Shown here: positions 8,533 to 16,725 of the stretch, in pieces
How positions within the stretch are numbered: the stretch's first letter is position 1
Layout of the letters: every line of letters begins with the position of its first letter
Assembly (NCBI RefSeq): GCF_003260995.1
Contig: NZ_CP030040.1
Coordinates: forward strand, 3,720,109 to 3,784,108
Origin: Acetobacterium sp. KB-1
GTDB taxonomy: Bacteria; Bacillota; Clostridia; Eubacteriales; Eubacteriaceae
Reading direction: 5' to 3'
Length of the DNA stretch: 64,000 nucleotides
The notes under the pieces: generated by a model
Seen by the model: the letters and a program-made list of their open reading frames with translations, nothing else
Told to the model about the DNA's origin: nothing
The model's database searches: none
Translations under genes and position numbers: made by a program

Positions 8533-10059
8533 CTAGGCCAGCTTAGTCATGCCGCGATACTGAATTGCTTCAGACAGGTGGGCCATTTGAATGCTTTCGG
8601 ACCCCTCTAAATCGGCAATGGTGCGGGCCAGCTTTAAAATTCGGTGATAGCCCCGAGCGCTGAGTTTCATTTTGGTATAGACCTTTTCCATTAGGTTTTC
8701 TTCGGCCGGACCAAGGTGACAAAAGGTCTCCATCAGTTTGGGGGTGAGTTGGGCATTATAAAAAATATCCAGCTTCTGATAGCGCACATTTTGGCGTTCT
8801 CTGGCTGCATCTACCCGTTTTTTAATCACTTGAGAGGTTTCGCCTTTGGGTTTGGTTTGCAGTTCATCGTAGGTGGTGCTGGGGATTTCTACAAAAATAT
8901 CCAGTCGATCCATCAGCGGTCCGGATATTTTGCCCTGATAGTTTTTAATCTGCTGGGGGGTGCATATACATTCATGGGCGGGATCGGTGAGATAACCGCA
9001 GGGACAGGGGTTCATCGAGGTAATCAGGGTGAAACTGGCCGGAAAAGTCAGGGAGGCATTGATCCGGGAAATGGTCACCTCCTGATCTTCAATTGGCTGA
9101 CGCAAAACTTCCAGTGCCGATTTTTGGAACTCGGGCAATTCATCAAGAAATAGCACTCCCAGGTGTGCCAGGGATACTTCCCCGGGCTTGGGAATTCGAC
9201 CACCGCCGATCAGGGAGACCTTGGAAATGGTATGGTGAGGGGAACGGAAAGGCCGCTGACTGATGATCGCATTGTTTTTTAACAGTCCTGAAATACTATG
9301 GATTTTAGTGATTTCCAGCGCTTCGTCGATGGTCAGATCGGGTAGGATAGAGGCAAAACCTTTAGCCAACATCGTTTTCCCGGAGCCGGGCGGACCACTC
9401 ATCAAACAGTTGTGAGCCCCGGCAGCAGCGATTTCTAAGGCCCGTTTGCCCAGATCCTGTCCGCGAATATCAGAAAAATCGATGTTATGACTGCTGTTTT
9501 TCTCGCTTAGAAGAGCTTTGAGATCTACCTCAAAGGGCTCAATGATCAGTTCGTTTTTTAAAAATGAGACGGCTTCGTGAAAATCATTTATCGGATAGAC
9601 GTTTACATTCTGAACCACGGCAGCCTCATAGCGGTTTTCAAAGGGAACCATAATATGGTTAATACCAGCTTCTTTAGCGGCCAAAACCATTGGCAAGACA
9701 CCATTAACACTTCTTATTTCTCCACTTAAAGATAATTCCCCGATGACCAGAAAATTTTCAGGATGATCCCAGATCAGTTGTTCAGAAGCGTGTAAGATTC
9801 CTAGTGCAATAGCCAGATCAAAGGCCGGCCCTTCCTTTTTTAAGTCTGCGGGGGCAAGATTGATGGTGATCCGATCCATCGGATATTTAAAACCATTGTT
9901 TTTAACAGCCGAAAAAACCCGATCTTTGGATTCCTTGATCCCGGCATCCGGTAGACCCACCAATGAATAAGAGGGCAACCCCCGGGAAATATCAATTTCA
10001 ACTGTGACAATAACGCCATTAACGCCTAATAGCCCGCTACTTTTTATCTGTGACAACAT
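8533..10059 (-). CDS. comM: YifB/ComM family Mg-chelatase-like AAA+ ATPase
   Basis: AAA+ protein of the ComM/YifB family; in naturally competent bacteria ComM is a helicase for branch migration during integration of donor DNA. An N-terminal Lon-like fold is followed by Walker A GPPGSGKTM (near residue 220), a Cys cluster NPCPCGYLTDPAHECIC (near 350) and a C-terminal helical domain. 508 residues, full length. GGAGGT ribosome site upstream on the minus strand. A comEA homologue at 36113 fits a DNA-uptake theme, but competence is not shown. Confidence 0.92.
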   Translation of the reverse strand: MLSQIKSSGLLGVNGVIVTVEIDISRGLPSYSLVGLPDAGIKESKDRVFSAVKNNGFKYPMDRITINLAPADLKKEGPAFDLAIALGILHASEQLIWDHPENFLVIGELSLSGEIRSVNGVLPMVLAAKEAGINHIMVPFENRYEAAVVQNVNVYPINDFHEAVSFLKNELIIEPFEVDLKALLSEKNSSHNIDFSDIRGQDLGKRALEIAAAGAHNCLMSGPPGSGKTMLAKGFASILPDLTIDEALEITKIHSISGLLKNNAIISQRPFRSPHHTISKVSLIGGGRIPKPGEVSLAHLGVLFLDELPEFQKSALEVLRQPIEDQEVTISRINASLTFPASFTLITSMNPCPCGYLTDPAHECICTPQQIKNYQGKISGPLMDRLDIFVEIPSTTYDELQTKPKGETSQVIKKRVDAARERQNVRYQKLDIFYNAQLTPKLMETFCHLGPAEENLMEKVYTKMKLSARGYHRILKLARTIADLEGSESIQMAHLSEAIQYRGMTKLA

Positions 10060-10183
10060 ACAAAGTTTACCTCCACCTTATTACAAATATTATACAGGAA
10101 ATAAAAGCAAAAATATAGAGAAAAAATTAAGTGGTTATGGTATCATCAAAAGATAAGTAAAAAGAGAAAAAAAGGAGGCGCCG

Positions 10184-11032
10184 ATGGAAAAAACAACAAA
10201 GGGAACCTTATATGTGCTCATTGCCATGATATTGTTTAGCACAGGGGGGCTTTTTATTAAACTTATTCACGCCAATGCTTATACCATCACTTTTGGCCGG
10301 GCATTTATCGCCGCGCTCATTTTTTTACCGCTGATTCAATGGAAAAAGTTGCGGTTTTCAAAAAAACATCTTGCTCTGGTCATCGGATACTGTTATTTGT
10401 GCATTATGTTTGTCTTGACAACTAAAATAACAACGGCAGCCAATGCGATTATTCTCCAATGTACAGCCCCATTATGGCTTTATCTCTATTATGTGATCCG
10501 CGGGAAAAAAATTATCGGCAGAGAATTGCTGCCCCGTTTATTTATTCTTGTTGGGATCATCGTCATTTTTAGCGCCGCGGCGGGAGAAAATCTCTGGGGT
10601 GATTTGCTGGCATTAAGCAACGGTGTTGCCTATGCGCTGGTACAGTATTTTATGGACAACGACTATCCTGTTTCGGACAATTCAATCGTTGGTGTTAATA
10701 ATATCATTCTCTGTCTGGTGATCCTGGTGCTGTTTCCTGGTCAACTGGATTTTTCGGGATTAGCCGCAATTGGATGGCTGGGAATTATTTTTCTGGGTAT
10801 TTTTCAAATCGGTATTTCCTACCTGTTTTTCTTTAAGGGAATACGGATGATTTCAGCACTAAAAGCATCCATGGTATCTTTGCTGGAGCCGATCCTTAAT
10901 CCGATTTTTGTTTTCTTCTTTGTCGGAGAGATACCTTCGGTTCATTCGTTAATCGGTTTTGCGATTATTCTATTTGGCATCGCCTTAACGATGCTGCTAA
11001 TAAAAAATGCCATTCCAGTTGAAGAGGGCTGA
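10184..11032 (+). CDS. EamA-family (DMT) permease
   Basis: Drug/metabolite superfamily transporter with two EamA repeats of five helices each, about ten membrane segments in 282 residues. The first repeat starts with a conserved STGGLFIKLIHANA-type segment; the second covers residues 150-275. The substrate cannot be told from sequence; members export amino acids, nucleotides or other metabolites. Its start follows AAAAGGAGGCGCCG. It is divergent from comM and monocistronic, ending at a hairpin terminator. Confidence 0.85.
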   Translation: MEKTTKGTLYVLIAMILFSTGGLFIKLIHANAYTITFGRAFIAALIFLPLIQWKKLRFSKKHLALVIGYCYLCIMFVLTTKITTAANAIILQCTAPLWLYLYYVIRGKKIIGRELLPRLFILVGIIVIFSAAAGENLWGDLLALSNGVAYALVQYFMDNDYPVSDNSIVGVNNIILCLVILVLFPGQLDFSGLAAIGWLGIIFLGIFQIGISYLFFFKGIRMISALKASMVSLLEPILNPIFVFFFVGEIPSVHSLIGFAIILFGIALTMLLIKNAIPVEEG

Positions 11033-11068
11033 ATTTGCTAAAAGCGTGCTGATCTCCAAAAAACACAA

Positions 11069-11118
11069 GAGCCGTATCATCTGTAAAGAAGATACGGCTC
11101 ACTTTTATGTAATTTTTT
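11069..11118. terminator. Bidirectional terminator between DMT and MFS genes
   Basis: A perfect 10-bp stem (GAGCCGTATC, 11069-11078; GATACGGCTC, 11091-11100) is followed by a T-rich tract on the plus strand. On the minus strand it lies just past the MFS stop codon with T-rich sequence after it. Confidence 0.82.
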
Positions 11119-12289
11119 ATTCGGGTTGAGGTGCATCTGGCTGTTTAGGTTTAATCAGCAGAAAAGCGATTGCAGCGACAGCAAAGACTGTCATTGATAC
11201 ATAAAAAGGGAATTTTATGTTTTCGGTCATTCCTGTAATAGCACCAAGGAAGGCAAAAATGTAGGCGGAGCAGAAGCCACCAACATTCATACAAGCCATA
11301 ATAATTCCGGAAGCAGTTGGCATTTGACTGGGATGAACAGCAGCGCCCAAATCCATGAAAACGGTTGGTATAATAAAGCTAAAGCCAATCCCGGCAATGG
11401 TCGTTCCAATGTACATAAAGGCAATGGAACTACCAAGACCAATACTTGCCATCGCAACGGCTAGAAATGCTAGACCAACAGCCAGGGTATTTTTTTTGAA
11501 AAGGCCAAAGACTTTCGCGAAGATAAATCCACCAGCCATGCCACCAACCGTGAACATGGTTAGAACGAGCGCTGCATCTGCGGCTCCACCCATTCCGCTA
11601 ACAGCAATAATGGTGGACATATTAACCAGCATGGGATAAATCAAAGCCATAATTAAGAAAATTGCCAGTGCAAAACCAAAAACGGAACCCGGTAATTTAG
11701 GCTTAGCTTCACCAACCGCTTGAACAGGTGCAGCTGGAGGTTCCGGCAAAAACAGAATGAGAACCAGGGTAATGATACCGAGGGCATGAGGAATAAAAGC
11801 ATATTGCCAGGCAATACCGGCAGCCATACCGCCAAGTAATTGGAAAAGAATACCTCCAACATTGGCAATAACATTACTGAGTCCCATCATTTGGGCTCGA
11901 ACTTCACCATCGAAGAAGGCGATAATTAAAGCACCGCCTAATGGGGTGACAATCCCAAGACCAATACCAAAGATGGCTCGAACAGCTAAGATTGCAGTAA
12001 AACTGGAAGTTGCCATGAAATAGGGGGCCACGCCACCACCTACAAATAGAATCATACCGATGATTAATAAGGTTTTGTACTTAACGACGGTTCCGGCAAT
12101 TCGACCAGAAATGAGTGTCGCTGGGACAGACATCAGTACCGCAAGTGTGGATACAAGTAATAGCGTTGTAAAAGGAACATCCGGGTACGCCGCGGCTATA
12201 TTAGCGATCGCCGGTGTAATCGTGCCAACACCCATTTGAACAAAGAATACAGACAGAACAGCAATTTTTAAGAAAGTATTATTTTTCAT
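11117..12289 (-). CDS. Major facilitator superfamily transporter
   Basis: A 390-residue MFS protein with about twelve membrane helices. The interdomain loop near residues 188-205 is Pro-rich (LPEPPAAPVQ). The cytosolic loop after helix 2 reads SGRIAGTVVKYKT, a degenerate form of the MFS motif. Substrate unknown. GAGGTG ribosome site. It is preceded on the minus strand by a 166-nt leader and a tiny ORF with three consecutive Cys codons, then by a TetR-type regulator gene in the same orientation, suggesting regulated uptake or efflux. Confidence 0.85.
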   Translation of the reverse strand: MKNNTFLKIAVLSVFFVQMGVGTITPAIANIAAAYPDVPFTTLLLVSTLAVLMSVPATLISGRIAGTVVKYKTLLIIGMILFVGGGVAPYFMATSSFTAILAVRAIFGIGLGIVTPLGGALIIAFFDGEVRAQMMGLSNVIANVGGILFQLLGGMAAGIAWQYAFIPHALGIITLVLILFLPEPPAAPVQAVGEAKPKLPGSVFGFALAIFLIMALIYPMLVNMSTIIAVSGMGGAADAALVLTMFTVGGMAGGFIFAKVFGLFKKNTLAVGLAFLAVAMASIGLGSSIAFMYIGTTIAGIGFSFIIPTVFMDLGAAVHPSQMPTASGIIMACMNVGGFCSAYIFAFLGAITGMTENIKFPFYVSMTVFAVAAIAFLLIKPKQPDAPQPE

Positions 12290-12442
12290 AAATTCACCTC
12301 TTCAAGATATCTCCATTTATACCGGGAGATTTTAATTTTTTGTCACAATTCTGATTTTGGAAAGGGCTGTGTCAGGTAGCTACATCATCAAGAATAAGAC
12401 CGACCCAAGTACAAGTTAATAATAAATGCAAAACACAGGTTT

Positions 12443-12450
12443 AAACGTTT
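12443..12450. promoter_or_regulatory. AAACGTTT palindrome, site 1
   Basis: The palindrome lies in GGTTTAAACGTTTACGG, just after the leader-peptide stop. The core also occurs at 12752-12759. Such paired palindromes between a TetR-family gene and its likely target are operator candidates; weak resemblance to a CcpA cre site is an alternative. Confidence 0.35.
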
Positions 12451-12455
12451 ACGGT

Positions 12456-12515
12456 CTAATCAGAACAGCAACAAATGAAAACATGGGTGCGATAGACAAT
12501 GCTTGATACTTTCAT
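12456..12515 (-). CDS. Possible 19-residue Cys-run leader peptide
   Basis: The minus strand encodes MKVSSIVYRTHVFICCCSD followed by TAG. The ATG at 12515 is preceded by AAAGGAGGAGAAGAG, one of the strongest ribosome sites in the window, at ideal spacing. Three consecutive Cys codons (TGT TGC TGT) fall next to the stop, as in leader peptides that sense aminoacyl-tRNA by ribosome stalling. It sits 166 bases upstream of the MFS gene on the same strand. I know of no named homologue. The ORF and ribosome site are seen; the attenuation role is inference. Confidence 0.5.
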   Translation of the reverse strand: MKVSSIVYRTHVFICCCSD

Positions 12516-12602
12516 CTCTTCTCCTCCTTTCAAACTGGAGTGCATTCACCCATAAATACACTATTTACAACCACAAAATGGTGATTGCTCAGAATGAGAT
12601 GG

Positions 12603-12638
12603 TATTATATGAGGAATGCAAGTTATCCTCGTATAATA
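12603..12638. promoter_or_regulatory. 13-bp inverted repeat holding two opposed TATAAT boxes
   Basis: TATTATATGAGGA (12603-12615) and TCCTCGTATAATA (12626-12638) pair with one wobble around a 10-base spacer. Each arm contains a -10-like hexamer, one for each strand. The minus-strand one could drive the leader peptide and MFS gene; no good -35 is visible, which suits activator dependence or repressor binding. The TetR-family protein encoded at 12929-13591 is the obvious candidate ligand. Confidence 0.45.
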
Positions 12639-12659
12639 TTAGTTATGTTTAAGCACAGT

Positions 12660-12874
12660 TCGATAATAGCATGTTAAAGGGCGTTTGTCCAGCATAAAAT
12701 ATATAAAAAAGATTAATTACGAAAAATAATGCAAAAATTGATATTGATAAACGTTTAAAACATGAAATGAGGCATATTTACAGTGACAGCCTAGAGGCGG
12801 GAAAAGAAAAAAGCAGTTATCAGCTTAGAAGAAGATGTTAATTTTGATTAAAAAATGAAAAAACATCAAAAAAA
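12660..12874. other. AT-rich gene-free stretch between TetR and MFS loci
   Basis: Completes the 639-bp gap between the MFS and TetR genes. Apart from a second AAACGTTT palindrome (12752-12759) and the U-tract of the TetR terminator at its right end, I see no ORF with a ribosome site and no RNA motif here. Confidence 0.5.
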
Positions 12875-12897
12875 AGCGTCATATGAAATATGACGCT
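12867..12897 (-). terminator. Intrinsic terminator of the TetR-family gene
   Basis: A perfect 10-bp stem (AGCGTCATAT, 12875-12884; ATATGACGCT, 12888-12897) with a GAA/TTC loop is followed on the minus strand by a run of T. It separates the TetR transcript from the downstream MFS unit. Confidence 0.88.
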
Positions 12898-12928
12898 GCA
12901 TAGCGCAGATTAAAATTTAATAGATTGT

Positions 12929-13591
12929 TTAGAGGACCGCAAAGTTTTTGTCAATTCGGACGATAAACTTCTTTTCGATTTCATAGGATTCTTGAATGAC
13001 ATGGTCATAAAGCTTTGCATCAAGTCCCATGTTATTGAGTAAAAGCTGAATGCTGGAATTAATAAAATCCTGTGAAGAACAGTCAATAAGCCCGGCATCA
13101 TAGGCAAGATTAATGCCTTGGGTAGCACCTGCACTGGCATAGGATATAAAAGCTATTTCAAAGTCGCTGTAGTGTAGACCGCAGCTCTCAGCGAGTTTCC
13201 GATAAAAATCAGTGACCACACTCTGCTCTTTATAAAGCACATTTTCGCCCAATAAATCGTAATAAAAACGGCTGAAATTTTTATTAAATCGCATATTATT
13301 ATTAAGCACCCGCCATTCGATGGCCGTCTGTAATAAAAGGCTGGTTTTGATTTCCAGTTTGCTCAGGTTTTCGGTGACCCTTGCCTTAATAGCAGACATA
13401 ACTTCGTTATATAATTCGATTCCCAGGCCGCCTTTTGAACCATAATAATAATTGATCAGCCCGACATTTGCCCCTGATTCCTTGGCAATATTTAGGCAGG
13501 TGGTGCTGGTATAGCCGTTTTCATAAAACAATGTCTTGGAAGCTTCATAGATTTTTTCTTTTGTTTCTTTTCCAACCTTGTATTTTCCCAT
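12929..13591 (-). CDS. TetR/AcrR family transcriptional regulator
   Basis: 220 residues with an N-terminal TetR helix-turn-helix (about residues 12-58); TTCLNIAKESGANVGLINYYYGSK shows the typical recognition helix ending in an aromatic run, quoted here in part only as ESGANVGLINYYYGSK. The C-terminal ligand domain is not recognisable by family. It lies upstream of, and co-oriented with, the MFS gene, but has its own terminator, so it likely controls that gene in trans through the inverted repeats at 12.4-12.75 kb. Confidence 0.85.
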   Translation of the reverse strand: MGKYKVGKETKEKIYEASKTLFYENGYTSTTCLNIAKESGANVGLINYYYGSKGGLGIELYNEVMSAIKARVTENLSKLEIKTSLLLQTAIEWRVLNNNMRFNKNFSRFYYDLLGENVLYKEQSVVTDFYRKLAESCGLHYSDFEIAFISYASAGATQGINLAYDAGLIDCSSQDFINSSIQLLLNNMGLDAKLYDHVIQESYEIEKKFIVRIDKNFAVL

Positions 13592-13738
13592 CTTGTACTC
13601 TCTATTTCTATAGTTTAATTATGTGTAAAAATATGTTTAACAGTTTAAAGCATATCATATTTATTTGTGAAAAACAAGACAAAGGCAGTGAAAAAAACTT
13701 TCTTGATTTAATTTGGTAGGGTACAGAAAAAAAGAAGC

Positions 13739-15118
13739 TTAACTTTGGACCAGCCACTGCCGATTAAAGGCGATCGCCTTTTTAACTTGTTCTTTTGCAG
13801 GACCGCCAATGATGTTTCGCTGGTTGACACAAACATTCAAATCAATGGCTTTAAAAATAGATGAATCAAAAACGGGTGAGACACTCTGATATTCTTCAAT
13901 AGTCAGTTCATCCAGGCTTTTTTGTTGTTCTAAAGCAAAAAATACCAGTTTGCCGATAATTTCATGGGCATCCCGAAAGGCAACACCATGTTTAACCAGC
14001 CAATCGGCAGCGTCAGTGGCATTGGAAAATCCACCGGCGGCGGCCTTTTTCATCGTCTCTTTGTTGACCGTGAGGGTTTTGATCATTTTAGCAAAGGTGA
14101 TCAGACAGATTTTAATGGTATCGTAGGTATCAAATACCGGTTCCTTATCTTCTTGCATATCCTTATTATAGGCCAGCGGAATACCTTTCATGGTAGTTAA
14201 TAAACCCATCAGGTTTCCGTAAACGCGGCCGGTCTTGCCCCGAACCAGTTCGGCAATATCGGGATTTTTTTTCTGTGGCATAATGCTGCTCCCGGTACTG
14301 AAGGCGTCATCCAGGGTAATAAAGTTAAATTCACTGCTGCACCAGAGAATGATTTCTTCAGAAAAACGGCTGAGGTGCATCATTAACACCGACGCAGCTT
14401 CCAGGAAATCAAGACAGAAATCGCGGTCAGAAACGCCATCAAGACTGTTTAGTGAAACAAAGGCAAAGTCCAGTTCTGTCGCTACTGCTTCCCGGTCCAA
14501 AGGATAAGTGGTCGTAGCCAAAGCACCTGAACCCAGTGGTAAGGTGTCGGCCATCGCTTTGACCTGGGTCATCCGAGTCATGTCACGTTTAAACATTTCG
14601 ACATAAGCCATTAGATGATGGCTGAAGGTAATCGGCTGGGCTCGTTGTAGATGGGTATAGCCTGGCATGATGGTATCGGTATGATCTTCGGCCAGGTCCA
14701 GCAGGGTGATAATCAGATTCTTTATTAGTGATTTGCTGTCATCAGCAATCGCTTTGACATAGAGTCGCATATCGGTGGCAACCTGATCGTTGCGGCTACG
14801 GCCAGTATGGAGTTTTTTGCCGACATCACCAAGTCGTTCGGTCAGAATGGCTTCAATATTCATATGAATATCTTCCATTGACACGGAAAACTCGATGTTT
14901 CCGGTTTCAATGTCAACAAGAATCGCTTCCAGGGTTTCGATAATTTTTTGCGATTCGCTCGGATCGATAATATTCTGCTTCCCAAGCATTCGGGCATGGG
15001 CAATACTTCCGATGATGTCCTGTTTGTACAGGCGTTGATCAAAGGCTATCGACGAGTTAAAGTCATCAGTTAAAAGGTCGGTTTTTTTAGAAAACCGACC
15101 TCCCCACATTTTTTTCAT
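13739..15118 (-). CDS. argH: Argininosuccinate lyase
   Basis: Last step of arginine synthesis: argininosuccinate to arginine and fumarate. The superfamily signature [12 protein letters not shown] is near residue 275; [13 protein letters not shown] (near 100) and the [13 protein letters not shown] segment (near 150) complete the active site. 459 residues, normal. It starts one base after argG with AAGGGG overlapping the argG end, so the two form an argGH unit. The fumarate produced could feed the fumarase at 27.4 kb. Confidence 0.96.
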   Translation of the reverse strand: MKKMWGGRFSKKTDLLTDDFNSSIAFDQRLYKQDIIGSIAHARMLGKQNIIDPSESQKIIETLEAILVDIETGNIEFSVSMEDIHMNIEAILTERLGDVGKKLHTGRSRNDQVATDMRLYVKAIADDSKSLIKNLIITLLDLAEDHTDTIMPGYTHLQRAQPITFSHHLMAYVEMFKRDMTRMTQVKAMADTLPLGSGALATTTYPLDREAVATELDFAFVSLNSLDGVSDRDFCLDFLEAASVLMMHLSRFSEEIILWCSSEFNFITLDDAFSTGSSIMPQKKNPDIAELVRGKTGRVYGNLMGLLTTMKGIPLAYNKDMQEDKEPVFDTYDTIKICLITFAKMIKTLTVNKETMKKAAAGGFSNATDAADWLVKHGVAFRDAHEIIGKLVFFALEQQKSLDELTIEEYQSVSPVFDSSIFKAIDLNVCVNQRNIIGGPAKEQVKKAIAFNRQWLVQS

Positions 15119-15119
15119 C

Positions 15120-16337
15120 TTATTCCCCTTTTTCTTCGCGACTGAGTCGCATTAAAGCACGAACCTTAAGCGGTAAGCCAAACAAATGGATAAACCCTTC
15201 AGCATCTTTGTGATCATAGAGATCGCCGGTGGTAAAGCTGGCAATTTCAGCATTGTATAGCGAGTAAGGTGAGGCTACGCCAATGAGAATGATGTTACCC
15301 TTATATAATTTTAATTGAACATTTCCGGTTACTGTTTTTTGGGTTTCATCGACAAAAGCGGTTAAAGCTTCACGCAGGGGCGTAAACCATTCGCCGTTGT
15401 AGGCCAATTCGGCAAATTTTACCGCTGCCTGCTGTTTAAAGCCAAAGGTTTGACGATCCAGACACATATGCTCGAGTTCCTCATGGGCGTTATAAAGGAT
15501 TGAACCACCAGGAGTTTCATAAATCCCCCGGGATTTCATCCCGACCACCCGGTTTTCAATCAGATCGACGACGCCAATGCTATGACGTCCACCGATGATG
15601 TTGAGTTTTTCCAGCAGCTCACGGCCAGACATTGCAACACCGTTTAATTTGACAGGAACGCCCTGTTCAAAGTCCAGACTGACAGTTTCAGCTTCGTCGG
15701 GTGCTTCTTCCAGTGGGGTTGTCATTTGCAGTAATTTTTTATATTGGGGTTCCAGAGAAGGATCTTCCAATTCTAAACCTTCATGGCTCATATGTAAGAT
15801 GTTTTTATCCCGGCTGTAGCTGTTGCTAATCGACATTGGTACCTTGATATCATGCATGACGCAGTAGTCCATGGCATCTTCACGGGATTTGATATCCCAA
15901 ATTCGCCAGGGGGCAATGATTTTTAACTGTGGCGCCAATGCACCAATGGTGAGTTCAAAACGAACCTGATCATTCCCCTTACCGGTAGCACCGTGACAGA
16001 TGGCTTCGGCCCCTTCCAGTTCTGCATATTCTACCAGCACCTTGGCAATTAAAGGGCGGGCCAGGGAGGTGCCCAACAGATATTTTTTTTCATAAATAGC
16101 ATCGGCCTTAAGTGCCGGCCAAACATAATCTTCTACAAATTCATCGGTCACATCCGCAATATATAATTTGCTGGCACCGGAAGCAAGGGCCCGTTCCTCA
16201 AGGCCATCCAGTTCGGTGCCCTGTCCGACATCCACGCACACAGCAATCACTTCATAGTCGTAGGTATTTTTAAGCCATGGTATAATGGTGGTCGTATCCA
16301 ATCCACCGGAATAAGCGAGAATTACTTTTTTCTTCAA
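15120..16337 (-). CDS. argG: Argininosuccinate synthase
   Basis: ATP-dependent condensation of citrulline and aspartate. The N-terminal PP-loop ATP site AYSGGLDTT is at residues 8-16; [13 protein letters not shown] and [12 protein letters not shown] further on are typical of the family. 405 residues, normal. The start is TTG at 16337 with AGGAGG at good spacing. It leads a minus-strand argGH unit divergent from argCJBD, with an ArgR-type operator over its promoter. Confidence 0.96.
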   Translation of the reverse strand: MKKKVILAYSGGLDTTTIIPWLKNTYDYEVIAVCVDVGQGTELDGLEERALASGASKLYIADVTDEFVEDYVWPALKADAIYEKKYLLGTSLARPLIAKVLVEYAELEGAEAICHGATGKGNDQVRFELTIGALAPQLKIIAPWRIWDIKSREDAMDYCVMHDIKVPMSISNSYSRDKNILHMSHEGLELEDPSLEPQYKKLLQMTTPLEEAPDEAETVSLDFEQGVPVKLNGVAMSGRELLEKLNIIGGRHSIGVVDLIENRVVGMKSRGIYETPGGSILYNAHEELEHMCLDRQTFGFKQQAAVKFAELAYNGEWFTPLREALTAFVDETQKTVTGNVQLKLYKGNIILIGVASPYSLYNAEIASFTTGDLYDHKDAEGFIHLFGLPLKVRALMRLSREEKGE

Positions 16338-16386
16338 TTTTATATCCTCCTGATAATTATCTATTTTGTATAATCAACTTAATTAC

Positions 16387-16408
16387 ATGAATGATTATAC
16401 AATCATTC
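16387..16408. promoter_or_regulatory. Candidate ArgR operator over the argG promoter
   Basis: GAATGATT-ATAC-AATCATTC (16389-16408) is a perfect 8-bp inverted repeat preceded by CAT; the left part CATGAAT matches the start of the Bacillus ARG box. It covers the minus-strand TATAAT, so ArgR binding would block argGH. Confidence 0.6.
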
Positions 16409-16422
16409 GATCTGAAATGCAA
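16394..16422 (-). promoter_or_regulatory. Promoter of argGH
   Basis: On the minus strand TTGCAT (16422-16417) is 17 bases from a perfect TATAAT (16399-16394). The -10 lies inside the candidate ArgR operator. Confidence 0.6.
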
Positions 16423-16457
16423 GTATAAAAAGAAAATATTTGTAATAAATTAATAAA

Positions 16458-16475
16458 TATGCATAAAAACGCTTG
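16458..16475. promoter_or_regulatory. Second candidate ARG box near the argC promoter
   Basis: TATGCATAAAAACGCTTG agrees with the Bacillus ARG box at about 12 of 18 positions and touches the argC -35 element. With the operator at 16389 it would let ArgR cover both divergent promoters. Confidence 0.4.
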
Positions 16476-16501
16476 ATTATACATAACGAGTCGAGTATAA
16501 T
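16473..16501 (+). promoter_or_regulatory. Promoter of argCJBD
   Basis: TTGATT at 16473-16478 and a perfect TATAAT at 16496-16501 are 17 bases apart. It predicts a leader of about 210 nt before argC, which contains a 42-codon ORF. Confidence 0.7.
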
Positions 16502-16596
16502 ACGAAAATAAGTATTAATAAATTTCATAAACTAACAGACAGGCCTCAGTTATTTTGGTAAAATATACCTTTAGAGAACCTGTTGATGGATTATTG

Positions 16597-16725
16597 ATGG
16601 GACAAGAGAATACTAAGATTGTAGATAAACCCCGGACCGATTTTTTTCGATACGATGGTGTGATCGGTTTGCCTAAACTCTTACTATTCTTAAACAAAAG
16701 CATTGAGAAAGGAAAATTAAAATGA
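16597..16725 (+). CDS. Possible 42-codon upstream ORF coupled to argC
   Basis: An ATG at 16597 opens a 42-codon frame (MGQENTKIVDKPRTDFFRYD at its start) whose TGA overlaps the argC ATG as ATGA, a typical coupling arrangement. The region upstream has no clear ribosome site (only GAACCTGTTG), so translation is doubtful. No family recognised. It could be a leader that tunes argC, or chance. Confidence 0.3.
   Translation: MGQENTKIVDKPRTDFFRYDGVIGLPKLLLFLNKSIEKGKLK

Noticed and set aside
8716-9153. A 145-codon plus-strand frame inside comM
   Set aside because: Antisense shadow of the conserved ATPase domain, with no ribosome site.
12436-12455. A CcpA cre site beside the AAACGTTT palindrome
   Set aside because: At least three mismatches to the cre consensus at fixed positions; left as a weak alternative only.
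16502-16721. A T-box or arginine riboswitch in the argC leader
   Set aside because: No T-box core (GGNACC context) and no leader terminator with a T-run were found; ArgR sites explain control better.
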